From contig NZ_AXAE01000015.1 in assembly GCF_000472705.1 (NCBI RefSeq), positions 124,001 to 188,000 of the forward strand: DNA of 64,000 nucleotides. Direction: 5' to 3'. The DNA is from Mesorhizobium erdmanii USDA 3471. GTDB taxonomy: Bacteria > Pseudomonadota > Alphaproteobacteria > Rhizobiales > Rhizobiaceae. This document shows, piece by piece, positions 52,352 to 60,973 of the stretch (its first letter is position 1; every line of letters begins with the position of its first letter). The notes beneath the pieces are model-generated. The model saw nothing but the letters and a program-made list of their open reading frames with translations. It had not been told where the DNA came from and did not search any database. The position numbers were made by a program, and so were the translations under genes.

Positions 52352-53860
52352 ATGCATTTCTCCCCTGACCGGCCGACCTTCTTCGTCAATCCGGATTACC
52401 GGCCGATGGCCGGCGCCGCAAAACCGGTGATCGATCCGGCGACGCTGGAAACCGTCGGCGCGATCGCGGCGGCCAGCGACGGCGAGATCGACGCCGTGCT
52501 CACCGCCGCGACCAGGGCGCAGGCGGCGTGGAAGAAACTCGATGCCAAGAGCCGGGCAAAACACCTGCATGCCGTGGCCAACGCCATCGAGGCGGCCGAC
52601 TTCACCCGCTGCGCCGAACTGATGGTGCGCGAGATGGGCAAGCCCTATCCCGAAGCGATCGGCGAGATCGCCAACTGCGCGCCGATCTTCCGCTACTATG
52701 CCGAGATGGCGCGCGACGATGCCGGCAAGGTCGCGGGCACGACGCAGGCGGGCTCATTCCAGTATGCGCGCTACGAGCCTTATGGCGTCTCCGTCCACAT
52801 CATGCCCTATAACTTCCCGATCCTGTTGATGTGTTGGACCGTCGCCGCGTCGCTCGCCGCCGGCAATGCCTGCGTCATCAAGCCGGCCGAGGCGACGACG
52901 CTGTCGACGCTCGACTACATGACCGTGTTCCGCTCGCTGCCCGAGGGCCTCGTCTCTTGCTTGCCCGGTGGGGCCGCCACGGCACAAGCCTTGATCACGT
53001 CCGATCGCACTCATGCGGTCGCTTTCACCGGCTCGGTCGCCGCCGGCAAGGTGGTAGCCGTGGCTTGCGCGGAACGCATGAAGCCTTGCGTCATCGAGGC
53101 CGGCGGCAGCGATCCGCTGATCATCAGCCAGCACGCGCCGCTCGACGTGGCGGCGGCCGGCAGCGTCACGGCCGCCTTCCACCTCACAGGCCAGGTCTGC
53201 ACCTCGGCCGAGCGATTCTTCGTCGTCGATTCGGTTCACGATCGCTTTGTCGAACTGTTCGCCGAGAAGACGCGGGCGCTGCGCATCGGCAATGGCATGG
53301 ACAAGACCGAGATCGGCCCGCTGGTCAGCGAAGCGGCAAGGGCGAAAGTGATGCGGCTGGTCGACGACGCCGTTCGCAACGGCGCCAAAGCCGTCACCGG
53401 CGGCCGCATCCCGCCGGCGCACAACACCGGCTGGTTCTATGAACCAACGATCCTGACCGGCATCACCCCGGACATGGCGATCGTGCGCGAGGAATGCTTC
53501 GGGCCGGTCGCCGCCATCTGCCGCGTGAAGGATTTCGACGAAGCGATCAAATTGGCCAATGACAGCCCGTTCGGCCTCGGCGCCTCCGTGTTCACCACCG
53601 ATCTCGCCGAAGCGCATGAGGCGGCCGAACGGCTCGAGGCCGGCATGGTCTGGGTCAACAACCCGCTGATCGACAATGACGCCTTGCCCTTCGGCGGCTG
53701 GAAGGCCTCGGGCCTTGGCCGTGAACTCGGCCGCCAGGGGCTCGACGCCTTCCGCCGTTCCAAGATGGTCATCATCGACCACAGACCGGCGATCCAGAAC
53801 TGGTGGTACCCCTATCCCGACAGCTGGTTCCGCGAGACCGGCGGCCGCAAGCACGTGTGA
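52352..53860 (+). CDS. NAD(P)-dependent aldehyde dehydrogenase
   Basis: The product is 502 residues from the ATG at 52352. The catalytic cysteine is Cys283 in G-Q-V-C-T-S-A-E-R and the general base is Glu249 in I-E-A-G-G-S-D. The conserved F-T-G-S-V-A-A-G-K lies near 230 and F-G-G-W-K-A-S-G-L near 448. It would oxidise an aldehyde to the acid. In this locus the natural substrate is the aldehyde made by the FAD oxidase from the glutamylated amine. Confidence 0.92.
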   Translation: MHFSPDRPTFFVNPDYRPMAGAAKPVIDPATLETVGAIAAASDGEIDAVLTAATRAQAAWKKLDAKSRAKHLHAVANAIEAADFTRCAELMVREMGKPYPEAIGEIANCAPIFRYYAEMARDDAGKVAGTTQAGSFQYARYEPYGVSVHIMPYNFPILLMCWTVAASLAAGNACVIKPAEATTLSTLDYMTVFRSLPEGLVSCLPGGAATAQALITSDRTHAVAFTGSVAAGKVVAVACAERMKPCVIEAGGSDPLIISQHAPLDVAAAGSVTAAFHLTGQVCTSAERFFVVDSVHDRFVELFAEKTRALRIGNGMDKTEIGPLVSEAARAKVMRLVDDAVRNGAKAVTGGRIPPAHNTGWFYEPTILTGITPDMAIVREECFGPVAAICRVKDFDEAIKLANDSPFGLGASVFTTDLAEAHEAAERLEAGMVWVNNPLIDNDALPFGGWKASGLGRELGRQGLDAFRRSKMVIIDHRPAIQNWWYPYPDSWFRETGGRKHV

Positions 53861-53866
53861 AAATGA

Positions 53867-53968
53867 GAGCGGCACATCCGCCGCAACATCTACCGCAAGC
53901 TCGAGATCAGGCCGCGGGCCGGCCTGTTCGCCCGCTTTGTCGAGATCATCGACGCGCGGATCCGATAA
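53867..53968 (+). pseudogene. C-terminal fragment of a LuxR-type regulator
   Basis: The frame 53867-53968, bounded by stops on both sides, encodes R-H-I-R-R-N-I-Y-R-K-L then R-A-G-L-F-A-R-F-V-E-I-I-D-A. This is the end of a LuxR-type helix-turn-helix (compare the usual V-x-x-H-x-R-N-I-Y-x-K-L-x-x-x-x-R-A-x-L). No other part of such a gene is present upstream, so it is a remnant left after the ALDH gene. Confidence 0.7.
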
Positions 53969-53995
53969 TCGTCACCGACCTCGGCGGTCGATTGT

Positions 53996-56068
53996 TCAGG
54001 CTGTTGCCTCCGCCTCCCAGGACCCGGTCTCGGCCATCTGCTTCAGCAGCGGTGCCGGCTTGAACACATCCTTGCCGGTCTGCTGGTGCCAGTACTCGAG
54101 CCGCTCGACGATCCTGGCCGCGCCTTCGAGGCCGGCCCAGAACATCGGCCCGCCCTTGCCGATGGGAAAGCCGTAGCCATTGACCCAGACGACGTCGATA
54201 TCGGACGCACGGGCCGCGATCTTTTCTTCGAGGATCTTCGCCCCCTCGTTGACCAGGGGATAGAGCGTGCGCTCTATGATCTCCTTCGCATCAATCGCGC
54301 GCGGCGCGATGCCCCGCTCGGCCGCCCTTTCGCGGATCAACGCCTCCACCTCGGGATCGGCAACGCCCGCCCGTGCGCCGGCCTCGTAGAGATAAAAGCC
54401 GCGGCCGGCCTTCTGGCCGAAGCGCCCCTCTTCGCACAGCGTATCGGCGATTACCGCGGTCAGCCCGCGCGCCTTGCGGTTGCGCCAGCCAATGTCGAGG
54501 CCGGCAAGATCGCCCATCTGGAACGGCCCCATCGGCCAGCCGAAATCGGTGAAGGCCTTGTCGATCTCGCTGGGTGTCGCGCCCTCCAGAAGCAGCGCCT
54601 CGGATTCGGAACCGCGCGCGGCCAGCATGCGGTTGCCGACGAAGCCGTGGCAGACACCTACGACGACGGCCACCTTGCCGATCCGCCGCGCGAGGTCGAC
54701 GGCGGTCGCCAGCGCATCCGGCGCGGTCTTGTCGGCGCGCACGATCTCCAGCAGCTTCATGACATTGGCCGGCGAGAAGAAATGCAGGCCGAGCACGTCC
54801 TGCGGCCGCGAGATCGAGGCGGCGATTTCATTGATGTCGAGATAGGAGGTGTTGGTGGCGAGGATAGCGCCAGGCCTGGCGACGGCATCCAGCTTGGCGA
54901 ACACTTCCTTCTTCACCGCCATGTCCTCGAACACAGCCTCGACGATGAGATCGCATTCGGCGAGATCAGCATAGTCGGCGGAGCCCTTGAACTGGGAAAG
55001 CCGCTGCCGCTTGGCCTCTTCCGTCATGGAACCGCGCGAAACGGAGACGGCATAGTTCCTGTCGATCGTACCCAGCCCGCGTTGCAGCGCCTCCTCACTG
55101 GTTTCCAGCAAGGTAACCGGAAAACCACCATTGGCGAAGGCCATGGCGATGCCGCCGCCCATCGTGCCAGCGCCGATGACGCCGATACGGCCGATCCTGC
55201 GCTTGGGCGTGTCCTTGCCTGGAAGCTTTGCCGCCTCACGTTCGGCGAAGAACAGATGACGCTGCGCCCGCGACTGGTCGCCGGCGACCAGCTTCACGAA
55301 TAGCGCGCGCTCCGCGGCAAGCGCCTCGTCGAAGGGCAGCGTGACGGCATTGCGCACCGCTTGCGCACAGGCGATCGGCGCTTCGAGCCCGCGCGCCTTC
55401 TTAGTAAGGTCCGCCGCCTCGGTATCGAAGGCCGCGAGGTCGGTTTGCCCAAGCTCGTCATTGCGATCGCGTACCGGCGTGAAGGGGCCGCCCTTACGGG
55501 CGATTTCCCGGGCAAAGTTCACCGAATGCGTGACCAGATCGCCTTCGAAGACAGCGTCGACGAGGCCTGCCCCATGCGCCTCGGCAGCACCGATTGGCGC
55601 GCCGGAAACGATCATCCTCAACGCCTTCACCGCCCCGACAAGGCGCGGCAGCCGCACCGTGCCACCTCCACCCGGCAGGAGGCCGAGCTTCACCTCGGGC
55701 AGGCCGAGCTTGGCGCCGGCGTCGGCAACACGGAAATGGCAGCCGAGCGCCAGTTCCAGCCCGCCGCCGAGCGCGGTGCCGTGGATGGCGGCGACTGTCG
55801 GTTTGGCGATGGTCTCCAGCATCGCCACGATGGCGCGCAGATCGGGCTGCAGCACCGGCTTACCGAATTCGGTGATGTCGGCGCCGGCGACGAAGGTCCG
55901 GCCGGCGCAGGCAATCACGATGGCTGCCACCGAAGCGTCGTCGCGCAAGGCAACCAGCGCCTGCATCAACGGCTCGCGGACATGAAAGCTCAGCGCGTTG
56001 ACCGGCGGATTGTCGATGGTGACGATGGCGACACCACTGTCGTTCGCGACGCTGACGGAATTGGACAA
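53996..56068 (-). CDS. fused 3-hydroxyacyl-CoA dehydrogenase / enoyl-CoA hydratase (FadB/FadJ-like)
   Basis: The product is about 690 residues from a TTG at 56066-56068, six bases after GGGAGGG. A TTG at 56089 is the alternative. The first 190 residues are an enoyl-CoA hydratase ([12 protein letters not shown] near 105). The NAD-binding dehydrogenase follows ([13 protein letters not shown] near 300), then two 3HCDH C-terminal domains. It acts in beta-oxidation. It is 173 bases beyond the permease gene of the following importer, perhaps an independent unit. Confidence 0.92.
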   Translation of the reverse strand: MSNSVSVANDSGVAIVTIDNPPVNALSFHVREPLMQALVALRDDASVAAIVIACAGRTFVAGADITEFGKPVLQPDLRAIVAMLETIAKPTVAAIHGTALGGGLELALGCHFRVADAGAKLGLPEVKLGLLPGGGGTVRLPRLVGAVKALRMIVSGAPIGAAEAHGAGLVDAVFEGDLVTHSVNFAREIARKGGPFTPVRDRNDELGQTDLAAFDTEAADLTKKARGLEAPIACAQAVRNAVTLPFDEALAAERALFVKLVAGDQSRAQRHLFFAEREAAKLPGKDTPKRRIGRIGVIGAGTMGGGIAMAFANGGFPVTLLETSEEALQRGLGTIDRNYAVSVSRGSMTEEAKRQRLSQFKGSADYADLAECDLIVEAVFEDMAVKKEVFAKLDAVARPGAILATNTSYLDINEIAASISRPQDVLGLHFFSPANVMKLLEIVRADKTAPDALATAVDLARRIGKVAVVVGVCHGFVGNRMLAARGSESEALLLEGATPSEIDKAFTDFGWPMGPFQMGDLAGLDIGWRNRKARGLTAVIADTLCEEGRFGQKAGRGFYLYEAGARAGVADPEVEALIRERAAERGIAPRAIDAKEIIERTLYPLVNEGAKILEEKIAARASDIDVVWVNGYGFPIGKGGPMFWAGLEGAARIVERLEYWHQQTGKDVFKPAPLLKQMAETGSWEAEATA

Positions 56069-56241
56069 GCGGAGCCCTCCCGAGGCCAACTGTGATCGCG
56101 CAAGGGTTTACTAGGCCGAGCCGCAAATGGAAACCGGCTGTCAGGCTGGCCCAACAGTTGGCCTGGGTAAGCGGATCCGCGACCGGCGACGGATCACGCC
56201 ATGGATTGGCGCAGCAAGCCCCGGAATGACAAGGCGCGGGC

Positions 56242-57189
56242 TCAACGCACCGCCTTTTCCCCACCCGCCGCCGTAATCACCCCGACAATGATCAGCCCGG
56301 TCAACAGCAGACGCACGCCGGCGCTGACACCGAATGTGTTGAGCATGGTCAACAGCAGCACCAGGAACAGCGCCGCGCCCCACACGCCCGGCACGTTGGC
56401 CTTGCCGCCGGCCACCGACGTGCCGCCTATGACGACGACAGCGATCGAGGCGAGCAGATATTCATTGCCGATATCGACATTGGCGCCACGGAAATAGCCG
56501 GCGAGCAGGGCGCCGTCGATGCCGCCGAGCGCGCCCGACAGCGTATAGGTGAGGAAGCGGATGCGGCCGACATTGACGCCGGCGAGCCAGGCGGCGCGGA
56601 TGTTCTGGCCGATCGCCAGCACCGAGCGGCCATAGATCATGCGTTGCATGGCGATGGCGGCCCCGATGGTGAACAGCACGGTCAGCAACGCCAGCACCGG
56701 CACGCCCAGGATTTGCCAATTGGTGAAATCGGCAAAGCCCGGCGGCGGCTTGATCTGCAGCCCGCGCCCATAGCTGATGTCGATCGACTGGATGATGAAG
56801 CTCGCCGACAGTGTGGCGATGATCGGTGGAATGCGCAGCGCCCAGATCAAGAGATAGTTGACCGCGCCGATCGCCGCGCCGCAGGCGAGCGCCGCCAGCA
56901 GACCGACGACGATCATGGAATCGCTGCCAGCCATCACCTTCATGGCAACCGCGCTGGCAAGCCCGATATTGGCGGGCAGCGACAGGTCGACATTGCCAGG
57001 TCCGAGCGTGATGACGAACATCTGGCCGACGCCGACGATGACGGTGAACACGGCGAGTGACAGGGCGGCCGTGACCATGCCGCCGGCGCCATAGCCGCCA
57101 GTGAAGGCGATCGTTGCCAGCCACACCAGCAGCGCACCGAGGAACGACCACACCCAGGGTTTGCCGGCCAGCGATTTCACCAGGATCAT
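56242..57189 (-). CDS. ABC transporter permease (RbsC-like), second
   Basis: The product is 315 residues of hydrophobic segments with the BPD_transp_2 pattern: L-G-P-G-N-V-D-L-S-L-P near residue 62 and D-G-A-L-L-A-G-Y-F-R-G-A-N near 228. It is the second membrane subunit of the ribose/rhizopine-type importer and starts four bases after the first permease stop. An incidental direct motif in the 3' flank is not interpreted. Confidence 0.9.
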   Translation of the reverse strand: MILVKSLAGKPWVWSFLGALLVWLATIAFTGGYGAGGMVTAALSLAVFTVIVGVGQMFVITLGPGNVDLSLPANIGLASAVAMKVMAGSDSMIVVGLLAALACGAAIGAVNYLLIWALRIPPIIATLSASFIIQSIDISYGRGLQIKPPPGFADFTNWQILGVPVLALLTVLFTIGAAIAMQRMIYGRSVLAIGQNIRAAWLAGVNVGRIRFLTYTLSGALGGIDGALLAGYFRGANVDIGNEYLLASIAVVVIGGTSVAGGKANVPGVWGAALFLVLLLTMLNTFGVSAGVRLLLTGLIIVGVITAAGGEKAVR

Positions 57190-57192
57190 CGC

Positions 57193-58173
57193 TCACCTCT
57201 CCTTGCGGCTGATCAGCACCCGCGCCGCCAGCACGATGATCAGGATGGCGCCGTTGGCCGCCACCTGCCAGTCCGGCGGGATGTGCATGAAGGTGAGCAG
57301 CGGCGAAGCGGCCAGCGCCAGCGTCAGCGCGCCGATCACCGCGCCGATCGGCGAAACCCGGCCGCCGACGAACTCGCCGCCGCCGAGAATGACGCCGGCG
57401 ATCGCCAGCAGCGTATAGCCATTGCCGATATTGGCATCGGCCGAGGTGGTGATGCCGATCAACGCCATGCCGGACAGCACGCCGAACAACCCGGCCAGCG
57501 CAAACAGCACGATCTTGGTTCTGAGCAGCGACCAGCCGGCGCGCTTGAGCGCCGCCGGATTGCCGCCGGAGCCACGCAGGATCACGCCATAGGAGGTGCG
57601 CATCAAGCCGAAATGGACGACGAGCCCGATCAGCAGCGCCGCGATGATCGGGAAGGGAATGAAGGGCGGCTTGAACGACATGATCGCCAGCAGCCAGTCC
57701 GGCGCCTTGCCGCCGGGTTTGGGCAGGACGAGGATCGCCAGCCCCTGCCAGACGAAGCTCATACCGAGCGTCACCACGATCGACGGCAAATTGCGCAGAT
57801 GGATCAGCGCGCCGAGCAGCGCATAGATGCCGATCGATCCGAGCAGGATGACGACACCGATCAGCGGCGCGTCCTTCAGCCAGGTCGCGGTGACGCAGCC
57901 GACGAACCCGACGAAGGTGCCGATCGACAGGTCGAGTTCATTGCCGGCGATGACGAACATCTGCGCGATCGTCGCCAGCGCGATCGGGATCGCCAGGTTC
58001 AGCATCAGGCTGAAGCCGAAATAGCTGATGGCGCGTGGATTGAGCCAGGCAATCGCGAGCAGTACCAGCGCCAGCGACAGCGCCGGCAGCAGCCCGCGCA
58101 GCAGGCGGGCGCGGGCCAGCGCGCCACGCTCGGCCGACGTCTTGGCGGTGGTGTCGAGACTCGCCGCCGTCAT
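57193..58173 (-). CDS. ABC transporter permease (RbsC-like), first
   Basis: The product is 326 residues with eight or so hydrophobic segments. A-G-N-E-L-D-L-S-I-G-T near residue 77 is the conserved family loop, and G-G-E-F-V-G-G-R near 265 is also typical. It follows the ATPase by two bases. With the second permease it forms the transport channel, but the ligand cannot be inferred. Confidence 0.9.
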   Translation of the reverse strand: MTAASLDTTAKTSAERGALARARLLRGLLPALSLALVLLAIAWLNPRAISYFGFSLMLNLAIPIALATIAQMFVIAGNELDLSIGTFVGFVGCVTATWLKDAPLIGVVILLGSIGIYALLGALIHLRNLPSIVVTLGMSFVWQGLAILVLPKPGGKAPDWLLAIMSFKPPFIPFPIIAALLIGLVVHFGLMRTSYGVILRGSGGNPAALKRAGWSLLRTKIVLFALAGLFGVLSGMALIGITTSADANIGNGYTLLAIAGVILGGGEFVGGRVSPIGAVIGALTLALAASPLLTFMHIPPDWQVAANGAILIIVLAARVLISRKER

Positions 58174-58174
58174 C

Positions 58175-59689
58175 TCAGGCCGCGTCGCCGAAGGAGGACT
58201 GGATGATCTTCTCTTCGGTCAGCTCGTCGCGGGTGAGGTTGGCGACGATGCGGCCGTTCTTGAAGACATAGATGTGGTCGCAATTGTCGAGCTCTTCTGT
58301 TTCCGTCGTGTACCAGAGGAAGGTGCGGCCATTTCGCGCCTCTTCGCGCACGAGGTCGTACACTTCGAGCTTGGTGCCGATATCGACACCACGCATTGGA
58401 TCGTCCATCAGCACGATTTCCGCATCGGAGCCGAGCGCGCGGGCAAACAAAGCCTTCTGCTGGTTGCCGCCCGACAGCGAGAAGATGTTGTTGTTCATGT
58501 CGGGCGTGCGGATGCCGATCTTCTGCTGCCAGAACGCGGCGAGTTCCGCCTCGCGCTGCGGCGAGATCAGCAGCCCGTTGCGCAACCGCGCCAGCGAGCG
58601 GATGCCGATATTCTCGGCGATCGACCATTGCGGGAAGATGCCGTCCGACTGGCGGTCGCCGGCGACCAGGGCCACCGGCGCGGTCACTTCGATGCCGGGC
58701 CTGATGCGCTGGGCTGCGGCAAAGATCGCCAGCAGGAGATCCGTCTGGCCGTGGCCGGCAAGGCCGGCCAGGCCGATGATCTCGCCCGCACGCGCCACCA
58801 GTTCCTTGCCGTCCGCCTGCCGGGCGGGGCGTGCACGGACGCGCAACGGACCCGCCTCGGCCTTGGTCGTTTCGGTCATTGTTCCGCGATGGGCCTCCGC
58901 ACCGCCCATCGCCGTCACCAGCCGGTCGCGGTCGAAGGCGTTTGCAGCGTCAGCGACGACCACCTTGCCGTCGCGCATCACCACGATACGGTCGGCGTTC
59001 CTGAGCACCTCGCCCAGCACATGCGAGATCAGGATGCAGCTTTTGCCGGCGGCGACGAAGCGGCGCACGAAAGCCAGCAGCTGACCGGCCGTATGCGCGT
59101 CGAGCGACGATGTCGGCTCATCGAGGATGACGAGGTCGAGCCGGTCCTGCGTCACCGTGAAGGCGCGCGCCACCTCGACCATCTGGCGCCGGCCGATCGA
59201 CAGGTCGCCGACGATATCCCAGGCCGAGATGCCATGGTCCGGAAAAATCTCGTCCAGCTTGGCGGTGATGAGTGTCGCCGCCCGGCGCCGCCAGCCGAGG
59301 CCCGAGAGCGCCGCGTGATTGATGCGCGTGTTTTCGGCGACGCTGAGGTTGGGACACAGCGACAGCTCCTGGAAGACACACCGAATGCCGAGTTTCTGCG
59401 CCCGCGACACCGAGTAATTGTCCTCGATGCCGCCATGCACGCCGATCTTGCCGCTGTCGGGTGCGAGCGTACCCGCCACCATGTGCATCAGCGTCGATTT
59501 GCCCGCACCATTATGGCCGACAAGGCCGACGCATTCGCCGGGGCCGACATGGAAATCCACCCCGCCCAGCGCCCTGACGGCGCCGAAATGCTTTTCGGCA
59601 CCGTCAAGTCTTATGATGTCAACATTGGCGGCGCCGAAATGTTTTTCGGCGCCGCTCAGTCCGATGATGTCAGCGTTCCCTTCAGGCAT
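58175..59689 (-). CDS. ABC transporter ATP-binding protein, two-domain (RbsA-like)
   Basis: The product is 504 residues. The N-half has Walker A G-H-N-G-A-G-K-S (58-65), [10 protein letters not shown] and L-V-I-L-D-E-P-T. The C-half has the family's degenerate G-L-A-G-H-G-Q and L-S-G-G-N-Q-Q-K. The first 17 residues are repeated ([14 protein letters not shown]), from a 51-bp tandem duplication at 59580-59681. The second copy is the normal start of the domain, so the first is an added segment. Confidence 0.92.
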   Translation of the reverse strand: MPEGNADIIGLSGAEKHFGAANVDIIRLDGAEKHFGAVRALGGVDFHVGPGECVGLVGHNGAGKSTLMHMVAGTLAPDSGKIGVHGGIEDNYSVSRAQKLGIRCVFQELSLCPNLSVAENTRINHAALSGLGWRRRAATLITAKLDEIFPDHGISAWDIVGDLSIGRRQMVEVARAFTVTQDRLDLVILDEPTSSLDAHTAGQLLAFVRRFVAAGKSCILISHVLGEVLRNADRIVVMRDGKVVVADAANAFDRDRLVTAMGGAEAHRGTMTETTKAEAGPLRVRARPARQADGKELVARAGEIIGLAGLAGHGQTDLLLAIFAAAQRIRPGIEVTAPVALVAGDRQSDGIFPQWSIAENIGIRSLARLRNGLLISPQREAELAAFWQQKIGIRTPDMNNNIFSLSGGNQQKALFARALGSDAEIVLMDDPMRGVDIGTKLEVYDLVREEARNGRTFLWYTTETEELDNCDHIYVFKNGRIVANLTRDELTEEKIIQSSFGDAA

Positions 59690-59739
59690 GCCTAGAGATT
59701 ATCCGTGCGATGGTACGAAGGGCAACGCTGTCGTGACAC

Positions 59740-60753
59740 TCACTTGATGTTGGCTTTGATCGCCGCCAGAGCGTCTTCCTGCGTGTATTCGTGCGTGGCG
59801 ACGCCGCCTTCCTTGATCTTCGGCAGGGCTGCCTCGAAATCGTCCTGGGTGAAGGCCAGATACGGCACCAGCAGGTCGTGAGGAATGTCCTTGCGGCCGT
59901 CGAGCACCTGTTGCGCCACCCAGAAGGCGAGCGACGACACGCCAGGTGCGATCGACGCCGACCAGGTCTTATAGCCGTCCTTGTCCTTCTGTTCCTTCCA
60001 CCACTTCAACTCGTCCTGGCGGTTGCCCATGATGATGGTCGGGCGCGGCTTGCCGGCGGCGGCGAAGGCCTGTGCTGCGCCATAGCCGTCACCACCCTGG
60101 TCGACGATGCCTACGACGTCAGGCAGCGACGGCAGGATGGTCGCGACCGCCTTTTGCGCGGTCGTCTGGTCCCAATCGCCGGTCACCGAGCCGACGATCT
60201 TGAATTCGGGATGGGCGGCAACGCCTTCGAGGATGCCGGCATGGATGGCATCGTCGATCGAGGTGCCGGCCAGGCCGCGGATTTCCAGCAGGTTCCCGCC
60301 CTTCGGCTGGAACTTCGCCATCTGCTCGACTTCCTGCTTGCCCATGTCCTTGAAGTCGACGACGACGCGGTAGGCGCAAGGTTCGGTGACGGTGCCATCG
60401 AAGGAAACGACCACGATACCGGCGTCGCAGGCCTGCTTGATGGCGCCGTTCAGCGCATCCGGCGAGGCGGCGTTGATGACGATGGCGTCATAGCCCTGCA
60501 GGATAAGGTTCTGCACCTGCGCCGCCTGCGTCGGCACTTCCTTGTCGGCGGTGGTGAAGATGTCGGCCGCGCCGACGATCTTGTCGCCGACCGCCTTCTT
60601 GGTGACGATGCCGTAGCTGTCGAGCATCGCCTGCCGCCACGAATTGCCGGCGTAATTGTTGGAGAATGCGATCTTCTTGCCGCTGGTGTCGGCAAGCGCC
60701 GTGCCAGAGGCGAGCATCGCCGCGAGGGCGCCCAAAACGAACAGTTTCTTCAT
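59740..60753 (-). CDS. sugar-type ABC transporter substrate-binding protein (RbsB/rhizopine-like)
   Basis: The product is 337 residues from the ATG at 60751-60753. A Sec signal (A-A-M-L-A-S-G-T-A-L-A) precedes the periplasmic-binding type 1 fold: K-I-A-F-S-N-N-Y-A-G-N-S-W near residue 32, G-Y-D-A-I-V-I-N-A-A-S near 95 and V-S-F-D-G-T-V-T near 120. The fold binds ribose, inositol or rhizopine-like solutes. It heads the importer operon that continues to 56242. Confidence 0.9.
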   Translation of the reverse strand: MKKLFVLGALAAMLASGTALADTSGKKIAFSNNYAGNSWRQAMLDSYGIVTKKAVGDKIVGAADIFTTADKEVPTQAAQVQNLILQGYDAIVINAASPDALNGAIKQACDAGIVVVSFDGTVTEPCAYRVVVDFKDMGKQEVEQMAKFQPKGGNLLEIRGLAGTSIDDAIHAGILEGVAAHPEFKIVGSVTGDWDQTTAQKAVATILPSLPDVVGIVDQGGDGYGAAQAFAAAGKPRPTIIMGNRQDELKWWKEQKDKDGYKTWSASIAPGVSSLAFWVAQQVLDGRKDIPHDLLVPYLAFTQDDFEAALPKIKEGGVATHEYTQEDALAAIKANIK

Positions 60754-60973
60754 GTCATACTCCTCCCGAGAGTTGCTGGTCATACCGATTGTGGATGAAG
60801 TCGTGCCTGCGTGCCTGTCCTACGTACCTGTTTTTTATCTATTGTCAGACAAAAGTGCAGAAGGGCGGCAGGCTGTCAACTGCAATCCGCGACAGGCTGG
60901 CGATCAACTTGCGGTGCGATGATTGAAATGCCTCCGGTTGATGGGCTAGGCATGCGCACAGGAGGCCTTTTGA

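Noticed and set aside
56195..56232. Short sequence near the FadB start resembling the 4039 repeat
   Set aside because: It has only the CCATGGATT and GGAATGAC parts, too short to call a copy.
57283..59695. Two long plus-strand frames opposite the ribose-type permease and ATPase genes
   Set aside because: They are shadows of the real minus-strand genes, rich in Arg, Gln, His and Asp, as is common on the opposite strand of high-GC coding regions.
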